Source: Proteles cristata cristata (Eukaryota; Chordata; Mammalia; Carnivora; Hyaenidae). From it: a DNA stretch of 64,000 nt. Location of the stretch: contig JAESUZ010002711.1 of assembly GCA_017311185.1 (NCBI GenBank), positions 248,001-312,000 on the forward strand, in the 5' to 3' direction. Positions within the stretch are counted from its first letter, which is position 1. Every line of letters begins with the position of its first letter. Made by a program: the position numbers and the translations under genes. Below, in pieces: positions 43,362 through 55,306 of the stretch. The notes beneath the pieces are model-generated. The model had not been told where the DNA came from and did no database searches. It worked only from the letters and a program-made list of their open reading frames with translations.

Positions 43362-45902
43362 AACACCTCAGATGAAGGGGCAGGACTTGTCTTAACACAA
43401 ATAGCTGAGTCACCAGGAGTCTGACATTCTTGTGTGCTCCATGATCTTCCCCTGCTACAGAAAGAAACCAACTACTTATTCGCTGTACTGAAAAACCCTC
43501 TTCTAGGGAGAAGAGCACAAGCAGTACCACCACATATAAGGGCCATCTGGCAAAATCTGTCAAAAGTACAAAGCACACACCTGATAGCCTAGCAGTGTCT
43601 TTTGGGATCTGCTCAGTACGTACACATGGGGAGGGGTGTGTGACAGCCAGGAGCCCTCTGCCTGCCACATGGGATGGAAAATCTCTCCACCACCACCGTG
43701 TCTGTCTCTGAGCCAGGCTCAGAGCTGCCCATAGAACCCCCCACCCCCGACACCAGTTACCAGGGTAGCACATGGAGGGAGCGTGCTTTGGGGTGGCCAG
43801 AGAAAAGGGGGTGGTGGGAGATGAAGGGAGGGGTGGAGAATAGCCCCAGGAGAGGGGGACAGGACTGGGGAATGAAGGGAGAGCTCCTGAGAACAGAAAC
43901 CACAGGGGTTAATAAGGGAGCAGAGGTAGGGGTGCACAGGTATCTGTAGACGGGCTCGTGGGTGGTGGGCCAACACCCAGGAGACAGATCCTTGGAGGAG
44001 AGTAGGGAGGGGGTACTGAGGACACAGAATGGGGGGTTGTCAAGGGCTCCTGGGTCATATGTGGTGGGAGCCTTGGGGTGATTGGACCGGAGACCCTGAG
44101 ACACACTCCCAACCAAGAGAGGAGGGCCTAGGGGAGACTTGGGGAGGTGCTGCAGCTGAGGGGACCCGAATACCAGTGGCCGGGTGAGGCCGGGATGGAC
44201 ATCAGGGTGCGGTCATCTTTAGATAGATGGTGTTTGGGGTATCCCAGAGGGGTTGGGTGAGCCCAGAGCAGGCTGCCGAAGACCTCCAACTACTGATGAG
44301 TCAAGGAGGCTGTGTGGGAGGAGGTGGAGGAGTACGGAGGAGGTGACAGCCATGGAGAGGGCCAGCGGAGCAGCGCAAGGGACAGGAATTGCGGAGGGCT
44401 TGTCTTCAGGATGGAGGCCATTCCTGGGGGGCTCTGTGAGGGGTGGGGAGGGGAGAGGAAGTACAGGGAGGGGAAGCAGGTCCAGTGACGGGTTCCGCCC
44501 CCCCCCCCATGCCTCCCTTGCCCGTCAGGTTTTTCATTTGAAAGATTTACATATATTTATATGCTGAGAGGAAAAACTGTCCCTTCTTTTCTTCTTCATT
44601 CCATTCCTCAAAAGTCTTAATCCCTCAAAGCAGTCTGTCTCATGGGGACTGAAAAGAAAGAAAAGTCTGATTAAAAGTGTTCAGGGGGAACAGGTGAGCA
44701 CTTGCTGCCTCGGGTGGGGGCGGGCAGGTGAGAAGAGGGCTTTCCTGGCCCCCTTCATCTCATCCAGTGTCACAGGCCCCCGAGCACTGGTTTGTCCTTC
44801 AACCTCCATGTTTTTTGCCCAGGGCTGACACCCAGGCAGCCTACAGCCCAGGGCACCACTTCTGAGGGCCAGGGAGGGCCTCCTGTGGCCAGCCAGGCCA
44901 GCAGGGAGCCATGACACCATTTCCTAAGTGCGCCTCCTGCCTGACCCACAAGGGAGTGAGCTAAGTGCCCACACATGCTGGAGTTTCCAGATTCCATTAG
45001 AGTAAAACAGTCACAACCGAATTCTCTGGACACACACAGCAACTGGACCTGGGGCCCCATGTCCCAGGAAATGGGACATACCTGCAGGCGAAGCCACCCC
45101 CAACTCATCCTGTGAAGAGTAAGTGTGCGCTTAATGATCAGCTTCACAACATGGCACCCATTGGCCATGTGTGGTAACTTCCCATCGACCTCGGTGTTCC
45201 AGTATCCAGAAAAACTCCAGTCATCCTGGATAACTGCAATTTCCCAGATTTGATTTGATTTTGTAAGGAAAATGCAGCCGTGTTTTTCTTAAATTCTCAC
45301 CTGGAAATCTTTGAACCTTGTGGGGTGGTCAAGGACCCTTTGAAAAGCTTATGACTAACTTCTTCAGAAGAAAAACCTAAGCAGGACCTTAAAAGAAACG
45401 AGCGCACACAGACACTGTGGTGAGGTCTCCTCAGAACCCCACGAAGCCATGGTGGGTGCGCTGCGTCCACCGCCAAAGCTGATGCCCCTGCGGGTGGCAT
45501 TTGAGGAAGAGGGGCTCATCTGGGACACCAAGTGCTGCCTTTGAAGGGAGCCGCAGCCTCATGGCCTCTGAAGCTGGGAGGCTCGTTGGGATCACCTGTC
45601 CACACAGAGAGCCCACAAGGAACCCAGGGTGAGTGAGGGAACTACATCTGGAGGCAACTTTTATGTTAAAAAGAGTATCTTTCTACTGGGTGAAAAATGA
45701 AATGTTGAAGCAGCAAATTGAACAAAAGGGGCCTCGCTGATAGAAGGAGAACAGCTTCCCAACTCAGTCCCAACTCAGTCTTCCACAGGCGTGAGGCCTT
45801 GGGCTGCTCAGTGTCCTTTGGGCCTGGGAGACAAAAATCCTTCCCTTGCAGGCCCCTTCCCGGACCCCTGAGGGGGGCTCTAACAATTTTGTGCCATCAT
45901 TT
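43362..45902. other. Intergenic sequence with a G/purine-rich block; no gene recognised
   Basis: From about 43,770 to 44,500 the + strand is G- and purine-rich (many GGGG, GGAGG words), so long frames open on the minus strand (for example 43757-44116) from composition alone. I see no family match. Confidence 0.6.
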
Positions 45903-45913
45903 TATATTCTTTT

Positions 45914-46082
45914 AAGTTTATTTGAGAGAGAGAGACACACACACACAGAGAAAATCCCAAGCAGGATTCATGCTGTCAGTGAGGAGCCCTATGTGAGGCT
46001 TGAACCCATGAACTGTGAGTATAAGACCTGAGCTGAAACCAAGAGTCGAATGCTTAATGGACTGAGCCACCCAGGTGCCCCC
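45914..46082 (-). repeat. CAN-SINE sharing a target site with its neighbour
   Basis: GA- and (AC)n-containing body and reverse head 'ggactgagccacccaggtgc'. Flanked by tatattctttt at 45903-45913 and 46083-46093. Confidence 0.92.
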
Positions 46083-46093
46083 TATATTCTTTT

Positions 46094-46312
46094 TCTTTTT
46101 TTAATGTTTTTTTTTTTAAATTTCTGAGAGAGAGAGACCGCGTGAGCAGGGGGAGGGTCAGAGAGAGAGGGAGACACAGAACTGGAAGCAGGCTCCAGGC
46201 TCTGAGCTGTCTGTCAGCACAGAGCCCAATGCGGGGCTCAAACCCACTAACCGTGAGATCGTGACCTGAGCTGAAGTCGGACGCTTAACCAACTGAGCCA
46301 TCCAGGCGCCCC
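46094..46312 (-). repeat. Second CAN-SINE at the same target site
   Basis: Intact body and reverse head 'ccaactgagccatccaggcg'. Its left flank is tatattctttt (46083-46093) and its right flank is tattcttttctt (46313-46324), so the word occurs three times around two SINEs. Confidence 0.92.
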
Positions 46313-46324
46313 TATTCTTTTCTT

Positions 46325-47535
46325 AAAAAGTGCTCCCTAGTCCTTTAAACTCTGAGCCCCACAAATCTTCAGAGAGTCATGATTCAGTGTGGCTTTTACT
46401 GTCACAGAAGTTCCTCAGAGCCTCAAATGATTGAACCCAGTCCAGCAACACGAAGCCGTGGTGCTGTAGCTCTGAGGTATATGCCACCTCAAAGGGCCAG
46501 CCTGTGTCCACAAATACCTAGTCTCCCCAAAGGCTTGACTCAGTAGCTTGTCCCCAAATGAACCGGTGGCTGGGAAGAGACGCTGGGAAGAGACCCCGTT
46601 TTGTGTCCCCCCCCACCTGGAGTCCTCACACGGTCTGCTCCTGGGTCATTGCAAGTCTAGCAGAGCAGGTCTGGCCCTGGGGCCCTGTCCAGGGCCTCAG
46701 CCTCTTCCCCTGGCACCTGCAACACTTCTCCCCTGCCTGCCAATCCGGCATCTCCTGCCCGTCATCTCCCCCCGGCCCCAGGATCACCCCCCCCCATCCG
46801 CCGGCTCCCCGCGGCTCTGTCTTGAAGGTGAATTCGACAGGCTGCATTTAACCCAGATTAAAATTGCTGCAAAATGAGACATTCAAAATCTGCGTGTCAC
46901 TCAAGTTTGTCACAAATAAGAGATGCAATCAAGTCCTTTATCTTGACAGCAGAGCAGACGTGGCTTTGCAGCCAGCGGCATCTGGAAGCCCTGCCTGGAT
47001 ATTGGGGGTGCACTCCGTGAGACCCGGGATGGGCTGCAGTGACGGGTGCCCCAGGAGTCAGCTTCTCGCCCCTTCTGGCAATTTCCAGGCTAGGGCTTCT
47101 GTACTTTTGGCAGTGGGGGCCGGGGATGAATGATGGGGAGCGCTGAAACCAGCACATCATTCAAAATAGGAAGCACGTGGGGAAGTGACCCGAGCTCCGC
47201 TTCCCAGGCCTTCTGAGGAAGCCTCTAGAAGACCCGCAACAGGCCACTCAGGGCCCCACATCAGTGAGCAGGGCAGCAAGTAGCCTTCATCTCCTCTGCG
47301 AGGTGCTGCGCAGGAACCAGACAGGCCTCGGGCCAGCCTTGCATGCGACGAGCAAGCCCTTAAGATCCAAATTTTCCTCTTGAAGTAGTTCTGGTGAAAA
47401 GCACCTTGAGCCTCAACCCCTGTTTGTTTGCAGGCAACTTGACTCTGCTTCTGGCCCCAGTGAAAAAGCAGGGGGTGCCCTCCTTGGGGGTGGGGCTAGA
47501 GGGTGCGGGTGGGAGGTGTGAGTGGATGAGTGTGA
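46325..47535. other. Intergenic sequence; no gene recognised
   Basis: Unique-looking, with C-runs near 46,606 and 46,790. Open frames at 46548-46877 (+) and 46626-46847 (-) are not recognisable. Confidence 0.6.
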
Positions 47536-47765
47536 GTGTGCAGATGTTCGTATGTAAGTGTGAATCTGTGAGTGTGTGTGTGTGAAAGTATGAGAGGATA
47601 TATGGGTGTGTAAGAGAGTGTGAGAGGACGTGTGTATGTGTGTGAGTGTAAGTGTGTGCCTGTGACAGAAAGGATGGGAGTTGTGGGTATGTGTGTGTGA
47701 GAATATGTGATAGAGTGTATGAGTGTGTATGTGTGTGAGAGTGTGTAAATGTGTATAAGAGTATG

Positions 47766-47815
<50 letters not shown>
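47515..47815 (+). repeat. GT-rich satellite: degenerate TGTGAG units ending in pure (GT)n
   Basis: Degenerate units such as gtgtgagtgt, tatgtgtgtgag and gtgtatgagt fill about 250 nt. They end in an uninterrupted (TG)n of roughly 22 units at 47766-47814. The antisense open frame (47360-47983) is a His/Thr-rich artefact of this repeat. Confidence 0.95.
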
Positions 47816-47817
<2 letters not shown>

Positions 47818-48255
47818 GATGTTTCATTAACTGGAGAGCCTGGGTGCCGGGGCCCCCTCGCCCGGCAGGAGAGAAGTGCCAGCACCCACTGGTACCCAGC
47901 AGCCCTCCCTGTACAGCCACCCTGCACACCAAGCTGGCTGGTACCTGACATCCTGATTCCAGCAACTTCCTCCTGAAATCCATCCAAGTATCATGGGCAA
48001 CATTTTTTTTATGGCTTAAAAAAAAAGCTTATTTTTCTGACTTCAAAATATGACACTGAATAAAAGTGTAAACAAGGAACGTTACAGTGTGTGAATCCAC
48101 TTCTCTCAGACAACACAGTTAACATTTTGGTCTATTTACACTGGGTTTCTTTAGGCCCATTTTTATGACATAGGATTATAATGACTATATTGCTTTCTAA
48201 GTCACATTCCCCCACTTTGTGACTTCAAGAGTTTCCCCTGATATTAAATATGCTT

Positions 48256-48466
48256 CTATTTTTGTAAATGTTTATTTATTTATTTTGAGAGAGAGAGTGA
48301 CTGAGCAGGGGAGGTGTGGAGAGGGAAGGAGAGAATCCCTAGCAGGCTCTGTGCTGTTGGTGCAGAACCCAATGTGGGGCTCAAACCCATGAACTGTGAG
48401 ATCATAACCTGAGCTGAAACCAAGAGTCAGATGTTTAACCCACTGAGCCCCCCAGGCACCTCTAAT
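48256..48466 (-). repeat. CAN-SINE, first of a pair sharing a target site
   Basis: Tail 'gtttatttatttattttgag', GA-rich body and head 'cccactgagccccccaggca'. The flank attaaatatgctt is at 48243-48255 and 48467-48479. Confidence 0.92.
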
Positions 48467-48479
48467 ATTAAATATGCTT

Positions 48480-48700
48480 TTTTTAAAAAAATATTTTTAT
48501 TTATTTCTAGGAGAGAGAGAGAGAGAAAGCGTGAGAAGGGGAGGGTCAGACAGAGAGGGAGACACAGAATCTGAAGCAGGCTCCAGGCTCTGAGCTGGCA
48601 GTCAGCACAGAGCCAGACGCGGGGCTCAAACCCACGAACCGCGAGATCATGACCTAAGCGAAAGTCGGACACTTAACCGACTAAGCCACCCAGGCACCCC
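48480..48700 (-). repeat. CAN-SINE, second of a pair sharing a target site
   Basis: Young copy with intact head 'ccgactaagccacccaggca'. Its right flank ttaaatatgctttt (48701-48714) repeats the same target word as the two sites around the neighbouring SINE. Confidence 0.93.
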
Positions 48701-49129
48701 TTAAATATGCTTTTAGACCAGTGTTTAGCACAGGATTTGTTCATATGAGCAGGTCATGATTCAATGATTAATTGAGTACTTTTTTTTTTAATTTTAGAAA
48801 AAGTGTCTTCTATATATTCTTGAGATAAATTCTGAGAAATTAAATTACTGGGGCAAACATATAACCATTTAAGATTTTGGTATCTGGAAACGTAAAGGAT
48901 AAAATGTGAGTGAAACAGGTATTTGAGCCACCATATAAACTTTTACTAGTATAGAAATTGCTACTTAATCCTTTTTTTTCCTGCACCTCGTGTCTAGAAA
49001 CAGGGTCTCATCATAAAACAGAGTACAGGAAGCAGGTTTGGAATGACCTCAAAACTGTCATAGCAGCTACATTTCTGTGGGTGGGTTTTTATCTGCCCCA
49101 GCTTTTTAAAAATTGATAACTTTTTCAAT

Positions 49130-49790
49130 ATTGTTTCTTATGCATTATTTATTAAGATAAAATTCACATATCATAAAATTCACTTTTAGGGTATACTCTT
49201 CAGTGGGTTTGAGTATATTCACAGATTTGTGCAACCTTCACCACTATCTGATTCCAGAACATTTTCTTCACCCTCAAAATAAACCTACACCCATTAGCAC
49301 TTGCTACCCATTTCCCTTCCGACCCAGACCATGGCCATCACTAATCTACTTTTTATCTCTGAAGTCACCTCTCGTAGACATTTTCTATTAATGGGATCAT
49401 ACAGTATGTGGTCTTTTGTGACTGGATTTTCTCACTTACCATGGGGTTTTCAAGGTCCATCCACGTTCATGAATCAGCATTTCCTTCCTATTTACTGTCT
49501 AATGGTCTTCTGTGTGTGGATATACCCCATTTTGTTTATCCACTCATCAGTTGATGAGCATTCAAGTTGCTTCCACCTTGGGGGTATTATAAAAATAATA
49601 TTGCTATGAACATTCGTGTACAAGTATTTGTAGGGACATGTTTTCATTTCTCTTGGGTCTATTCCTAGAAGCAAACTTTCTGTGTTATGTGGTAACTCCA
49701 TGTTTAATTTTTTGAGGAACTGCCAAACTGTTTTCTGAAGTGGCCAAAAAGTTTGGGTTCTCATTTTTAGTTTTGTTTTTATCATTACTT
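49130..49790 (-). repeat. Old L1 (L1M-type) 3' remnant, antisense
   Basis: 'aagataaaattcacatatcataaaattcac', 'cagatttgtgcaaccttcaccactatctgattccagaac', 'agttgatgagcattcaagttgcttcca', 'attgctatgaacattcgtgtacaagt' and 'ttttgaggaactgccaaactgtttt' are L1 3'-region words on the reverse strand. The frames 49492-49785 and 49685-49924 are its ORF2 debris. Confidence 0.8.
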
Positions 49791-50261
49791 TGTATGGTTC
49801 TAGGTTCCTTTTTCCTGGACCAGCAATAGCAGATCACGCCCTGGAGACAGGAGAGGGGGTCTGCCTGGTCCACCTGGTTTTGCAGATCAATTGCTCCCTC
49901 TTCTGTTGCCAGAGTGAAGGGCACGTACTTTAATAAATGACACCTTTATCTTCTGCCATATTTTGGGATGGTACAATCTTGCCTCAAGAGGGTCCTTAGT
50001 TTTTACTATTTTCTTCTTTCCATGCCCCTTAAGTGTGCCATATACATGAGCAATGGGTGGTTTGTTTTCTCTCCTTGCTCATCTGTACAATTTTTAGGAC
50101 CATGGGTGGAGAAAGTTGAACTTCAACAGCTGCCATTGTCCTTTGGGAAGCTAAATACATTATTTTTAGATAGTGGAAAATGCCATGGGAGGGAAAAAAG
50201 AAACACGTGGAGATGATAGAGCAAATAAGAATTCTACGTAGACAGGATGTAGTTACAAACT

Positions 50262-50702
50262 GTGTTCCTTAAAAAGATGTGTTGAAATCCTAACCCCTAG
50301 TACCTGTTAATGTGACTTTATTTGGAAATAGGGTCTTTGTAGATGTAGTCAAGATGAGGTCATACTGTTTTAGGGGAGGTCCCCTAATCCAACATGACTG
50401 GTGTCCATATAAGAAGAGGGAAAGGCATACAGACATAAAGGGTGAACTCTAGATGACAATGGAAGCAGAGATTGGGATGACTCATCTATAAGCCAGCACT
50501 CTGTTGGGAACTCCAAGAAGCTAAGGGGAAATGTAGAACAAGATTCTTCCCTTGAGTGTTGAGAGAAACCATGGCCTGGTTTGACCCCTTGATTTTGGAC
50601 TTCTGGCTCCAGAACTTTGAGGGAATTCATTTCTCTCACAGAGCCAACCAGTGTTAAACCACCCAGTTTGTGTTTCCTGCAGCCCTAGCAAACTAATACT
50701 GA
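50262..50702 (+). mobile_element. MaLR-type LTR (subfamily not assigned)
   Basis: 'gatgtgttgaaatcctaacccctagtacct', 'gactttatttggaaatagggtc', 'tccaacatgactggtgtccatataagaagaggg', 'ttggacttctggctccagaac' and 'gcagccctagcaaactaatac' resemble a MaLR-like LTR read from start to end. Confidence 0.6.
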
Positions 50703-51524
50703 CATCAAGGAAGGGCCACTCTACTGGCTTACATCCCAGGGAAGAGCTTTCCCCAGCTGAGGGCATAGCCAGTGCAAAAGTTTTGGGATGGGGAGTTTGC
50801 CTGGCAAGCTCAAGAAGCAGCAAGGAATGTGAGGCGATACACCACCGACCTTACTGTGGCCACCATTTCTCACTATGCACCTGAATCAAAATCATGTTGT
50901 ACACCTTCAATTCACACAATGTATTATGTTAACGATACCACAACAAAATTGAGGGGGAGGAGTGGAAACAAGATGGCCTCGGGAGGAAAGACGGTGGCTC
51001 TCCAGGCCACGGTGGGAGCTGGCGGGGACAGAAGTGGTGCGGGCGGGCGTAGCTGGAAAGTCAAGCCAACAATGTCGTGATGGGCGGGAGGTCGGGTGGG
51101 CCAGAACCAGAGACCAGTGAAGCCGGATTTTGGGCCTGTGTCGCTGACGCCCTGGAAGAGATGGAGATGGTTGGGGAGGAAGGAGAAGGGCAATTTCGTT
51201 TCCGACGTGTTAGGTGAAATGCCGATGACACATCCAAGTGTATAAACAGCTGCTGTCTTCTCTCAGGATTGAAACACGTTCCCAGCGTTTCTTAAATGCA
51301 CGCACACGCTTAGGCTTTGCAAAATGCAGATGGGTCATCGCTTGAGCACTTAGGCGTTCTGAACACATCCTGTGATTCGCTTACCCATCCTGCTGGAGGA
51401 GCGGAAGGCGCCTGCGCCAGGAATGGCTGCAGGTCTGGCCTGTGCTGCTCGCTGGTGCCAGAGCTCAGTCCGCGCTCCCGCTCCCGCGGCCTGTCGGCAC
51501 AGTTCTCTCCAGACTCTATGCTTT
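50703..51524. other. Intergenic sequence; no gene recognised
   Basis: It includes a short GC-richer patch at 50970-51130 with several CpGs ('gcgggcgggcg'). There is no promoter or exon evidence beyond composition. Confidence 0.55.
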
Positions 51525-51539
51525 TAAAGGCAGCTTTTT

Positions 51540-51691
51540 TTTTTTTTTGCAAATAGTTTATTGGCAAGTTGGTTTCCGTATAACACCCAGTGCTCATCCC
51601 CACAAGTGCCCCCCTCCGTGCCCCTCTCCCCCACATCCATCGGTCCTCAGTTTTTGTCAGCATTCAAGAGTCAAGAGTCTCTCATGGTTTG
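51540..51691 (-). mobile_element. Short 5'-truncated carnivore L1 3' end with TSD
   Basis: The L1 3'-end words 'caaatagtttattggcaag', 'cccagtgctcatccccaca' and 'tcagtttttgtcagcattcaag' match the 61-kb L1 closely. T-run at 51536-51548. The flanks taaaggcagcttttt (51525-51539) and taaaggtagcttttt (51692-51706) differ at one base. Confidence 0.92.
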
Positions 51692-51706
51692 TAAAGGTAG
51701 CTTTTT

Positions 51707-53394
51707 ATAGCACAATCCAGTTTTCTCCCATGAGGAGGGAGTCGGAGGGGTGTTAAGTGTTCCCTAGTGGGTCCGCATTATCCTCAGCAGGAAAGCAAGT
51801 GGTAGCAACCGATGTTTTGTGCCCCCCACAGCGATGATCTGTGTCATCCTTTTAGAGAGAACCATTTCATCTAGAGGGAGCACAATGGTTATTTAAGAGA
51901 GAGAGAGAGACCAGGATAGTTGAGCAATATTTGCATTTTGGCTAGATTGAAAGTACTCAGCAGCTGCTTTGTAAATGGTGTTTGAGGCATTGAAGTCGCT
52001 GTGGGTGTTTACTATTAAACTAGGCTCTTCTTGTAGAGAATTCCTCGTACGGAGCCCGGAACACAGAAACAGGCTCTAAGAGTGGGAGATGAAGGAGAGA
52101 GAGGGCATGAGGAAAGGCAGTGTCCCTGCGGAGGTCAACAGCTGGGATCCAGTGCCCTGGGAAGGACTGGTGGCGTGACCTACCAGGGCAAGCAGAAGAT
52201 GGAAGGCTGCTCACAGATGCGGGGGGAGGGGGGACGCTGGTAGCAGGTTCCCAAAGCAATGGCTGAAACTTTCTCTTGGAAGTAGGAAAAGAGAATGAGA
52301 ATCAAGGGCTTCAGGAAACCAAAGACTTGAAATAGTTACGCCAGAGGGTGGTAAAAAGAACTGACTTGGGGGCACCCCAGGTTTGCTGGGCATGTGGCAT
52401 CCCTGCTGAAGGTGAGCTTTCTTTCTGGCAGCCCCACAGTGCCAGTGCATAAACAGGAGAGGCAGACACTGTTCCATTCAGCGCCGTTTGCCCAGGTAAC
52501 TATAAAAGGACAAAGGCACAAGGGAGTTCTGAATGTTGGCAAGAAGACCGCAAGATGGGTTGAACAACTTGTTAGCGTAGGCTAACTACGATAACCATCA
52601 AAATGCAGGCATTTTAGTGAGTTAACACTAAACACTAGATTTCACAGCCCAATGTGGGGCGGGTCAAGTCAGTGGGACACTCCCAGCACCCAGCCTGAGC
52701 ATGGGGAAGGAGTACCAAGTACTGTGGGTCAGACAGAAGTGGCAGCGAGCATGACTTCATCTAGCTGCAAGGGATGCTGGGGAATTGTAGTTGTATGCCA
52801 GGAAAAGGGGGAAAGCGGTTTCACCATTAACTACAGTCTCAGCAGTTCTTGACGAGAACTTGCCATGGAATCCAATAGCACAAGTGGAGCTAGGGAAGAG
52901 AGAAAGCTCCATGGGAATTAGAAGAAAATGAATCTCTTCCCACTAGAGAAAAGTCTGGCAGGTTTGAAAACCAACCTGGAGTGGTGCCCAGACCCACTGG
53001 GACGCAGCAGCTGTGGGTTCTCCACTTTGGTGCGGTGAAGTTCAAAGAGATTGAGAAGCCATCAAGCCGGCTTTGGCAGATGAAAAAAGGAGGTAAAGTT
53101 CTTGGCATCACAGCTGCAGCCACAAAACCAAGGAATACTCCCCACCTTTGAGATGCAGAATGACCACATGTACCTTCACACAGTTGTCCTTCGTTCTAGT
53201 CACAGACTGTGTCACCAAATTAAAAGCCCACAGCTTCGAGAAAAAGTGGCCCTTGACTTTTATAGCATAAAAGAATTCACGTGTAAGAATTCTTCAGATT
53301 TTAAAATATTTGTAACTCAATAGGCGCTGATTGGCAAAATGTAAGGCTACACCCTGCATCCAGTGCTGTTACTAAAAATGATTCTTAGAAATGA
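51707..53394. other. Intergenic sequence; no gene recognised
   Basis: Unique-looking, with a short (GA)n tract at 51897-51910. No recognisable product in the small open frames. Confidence 0.6.
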
Positions 53395-53490
53395 CACCCT
53401 CTCATTCTCCCTGTATCCCTGTAAAGCACACTGAACATGTGTGTGACAGATGGAGAGGCCGAGGCTCAGCGTATTAGCATTCAGATCCAG
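53395..53490 (-). repeat. Possible MIR fragment
   Basis: 'tccctgtatccctgtaaagca' and 'gatggagaggccgaggctcag' resemble the reverse-strand MIR core. Weak. Confidence 0.4.
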
Positions 53491-53826
53491 TGCCCATGGG
53501 GGTTAAGCTGGATATGGGGTCGGGGCAATTACGGATCTAAGAGAGGGTAGATCTTGTGGATGGAGTGGGCCGCAGGGGGTGGGGAGAGAGTGATGTGCTG
53601 GCAGGCCTGGGTGGAGTACCCATCCCTATAAAGGGAAGCAATACTCCCCTCTTCCAGGCCAGGCAGCTGAACCTAGGCCAGTGAAAGTGGCCCTGTCACA
53701 AATGTCACAAAGTCCAGGCAATGCCATGAAGAGGATGGCCCATGAATATCATTATTCTGGGACATGTGTTACCCTATTAAAAAAATGGTTTTTATTTCAG
53801 GATACATCTTCACAAATCTGATTTTT

Positions 53827-54086
53827 ACTTATTTTTAATTTATTTTTCTTTTCCTTTTTATTTGAAAGAAAGAGAGAGCATGAGCAGAGGAGAGGGGCAG
53901 AGAGAGAGAGATACAGAGAGAAAGAGAGAGATACAGAGAGAAAGAGAGACAGAGAGAGAGAGAATCCTAAGCAGACTCCACACTTGTGGCAAAGTCTGAT
54001 CTGGGGCTCGATCCCACAACTCTAGGATCATGACTTGAGCCAAAATCAACAGTCCAACACTCAACCAACTGAGGCATCCAGGTGCC
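53827..54086 (-). repeat. CAN-SINE with expanded GA tract and 17-bp TSD
   Basis: The reverse SINE is longer than its neighbours because its purine tract has grown (53900-53962), including a near-perfect duplicate of the unit 'agagagatacagagagaaag'. The flanks repeat tcacaaatctgattttt at 53810-53826 and 54087-54103. Confidence 0.95.
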
Positions 54087-54103
54087 TCACAAATCTGATT
54101 TTT

Positions 54104-54817
54104 TAAATACGCACAATAAGCAGCAAAACCAAAAGTGTGACTCAGTTGCCTTTTTGACCTACTACTGATTCTACTTTCTAGAGGCTCCATATTCCCATAG
54201 TAACCCAAAGTAGAGTATCTTTGTGAGCATTCAATCAGGCATATAAGTTTTCTCTAGGTAAATAGCATTCTGATCTCTTAAGTAGATGTGGACATGGAAA
54301 AAAAATCCATGTTTTAAAGGTTAATGAGTGTGTCATTGCTCACATTTGTATTCAAATACTTTTTACACTAGTTTAACAATGATGCTGCGAGTAACCATTA
54401 ATACTGAAATGAAGACTGCAAGCCATTAATGGTTTTATGACTTCTGTGTATTATAGCCATGGCGTCTTGTAAATTTGTGTACATGTGTATAGCTCAATAA
54501 ATGTTGTACTGAATTGTAATATTCAACCTAATATTATGTAGCTCTTGTTGCTTATACTCAGGTTTTAAAGGAAAATCTCGGAGACAAATTAGGTCAGCTA
54601 AACTAAAACACAGGGATGGCGTCTGAATTCTATTATATAAAGTTTCTTCTTCTCAAAGGATATAATTCTCTGCATTTTTTGAATGGAATTTTAATTTTCT
54701 TTTTCAATTAAAACACTAAAGAACATTTTTGGCTTTGTTTGCAATTTATGTTTTTTTTAAAAAGGACTTCTTTACAAATCAGTGAAAAAAGAAAATGCTG
54801 TGGTTACAACCCCACTC
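54104..54817. other. Intergenic sequence; nothing recognised
   Basis: AT-rich. The words 'gctcaataaatgttgtactgaa' near 54490 could be the end of an old repeat, but I cannot assign one. Confidence 0.55.
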
Positions 54818-55024
54818 TTTTTTTAAAAAATGTTTATTTATTTATTTTGAGAGAGAGAGAGTGTGTGCAAACATAAGTGGGGGTGGGGCAGAGAGAGAGA
54901 ATCCCCAGGAGGTTTCTCACTGTCAGTGCAGAGCCCAACACAGGGCTCTATCTCATGAACTGTGAGGTCATGATCTGAGCCGATATCAAGAGTTGGATGT
55001 TTAACTGAGTCATCCAGACACACC
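54818..55024 (-). repeat. Older CAN-SINE, - orientation
   Basis: Tail 'tgtttatttatttattttgag', GA-rich body and degraded head 'ttaactgagtcatccagaca'. The right flank 'gaccacattctt' resembles the left 'accccactcttt' only loosely. Confidence 0.85.
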
Positions 55025-55042
55025 ATGACCACATTCTTAATT

Positions 55043-55306
55043 CTTTTATTTTTTAAATATATATCATTTATTGTCAAATTGGAACAGCCCTTTGTATTTT
55101 TTTATTTTATTTTATTTCTAGGAGAGAGAGAGAGACAGCGTGAGTAGGGGAGGGTCAGAGAGAGAGGGAGTCACAGACTGAAACAGGCTCCAGGCTCTGA
55201 GCTGGCAGTCAGCACAGAGCCCGACGCGGGGCTCGAACCCACGAACCGCGAGATCATGACCTAAGCAAAAGTCGGACGCTTAACCGACTAAGCCACCCAG
55301 GCGCCC
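55043..55306 (-). mobile_element. Composite element: CAN-SINE joined to an L1 3' end, one 17-bp TSD
   Basis: Reading the minus strand: intact SINE head at 55306, body, AAATAAAATA tail to about 55105. A short stretch with the L1 3'-end word ccaatttgacaataaa follows, then a final A-rich tail at 55043-55052. The outer flanks repeat gaccacattcttaattc perfectly at 55026-55042 and 55307-55323, so SINE and L1 end share one duplication. Confidence 0.8.

Noticed and set aside
47360..47983. 207-codon open frame on the minus strand
   Set aside because: Its centre is the reverse complement of the GT satellite (long His-Thr runs). There is no splice or family support.
50970..51130. GC-rich patch as a possible CpG-island promoter
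   Set aside because: Too short, few CpGs, and no transcript-like sequence follows.
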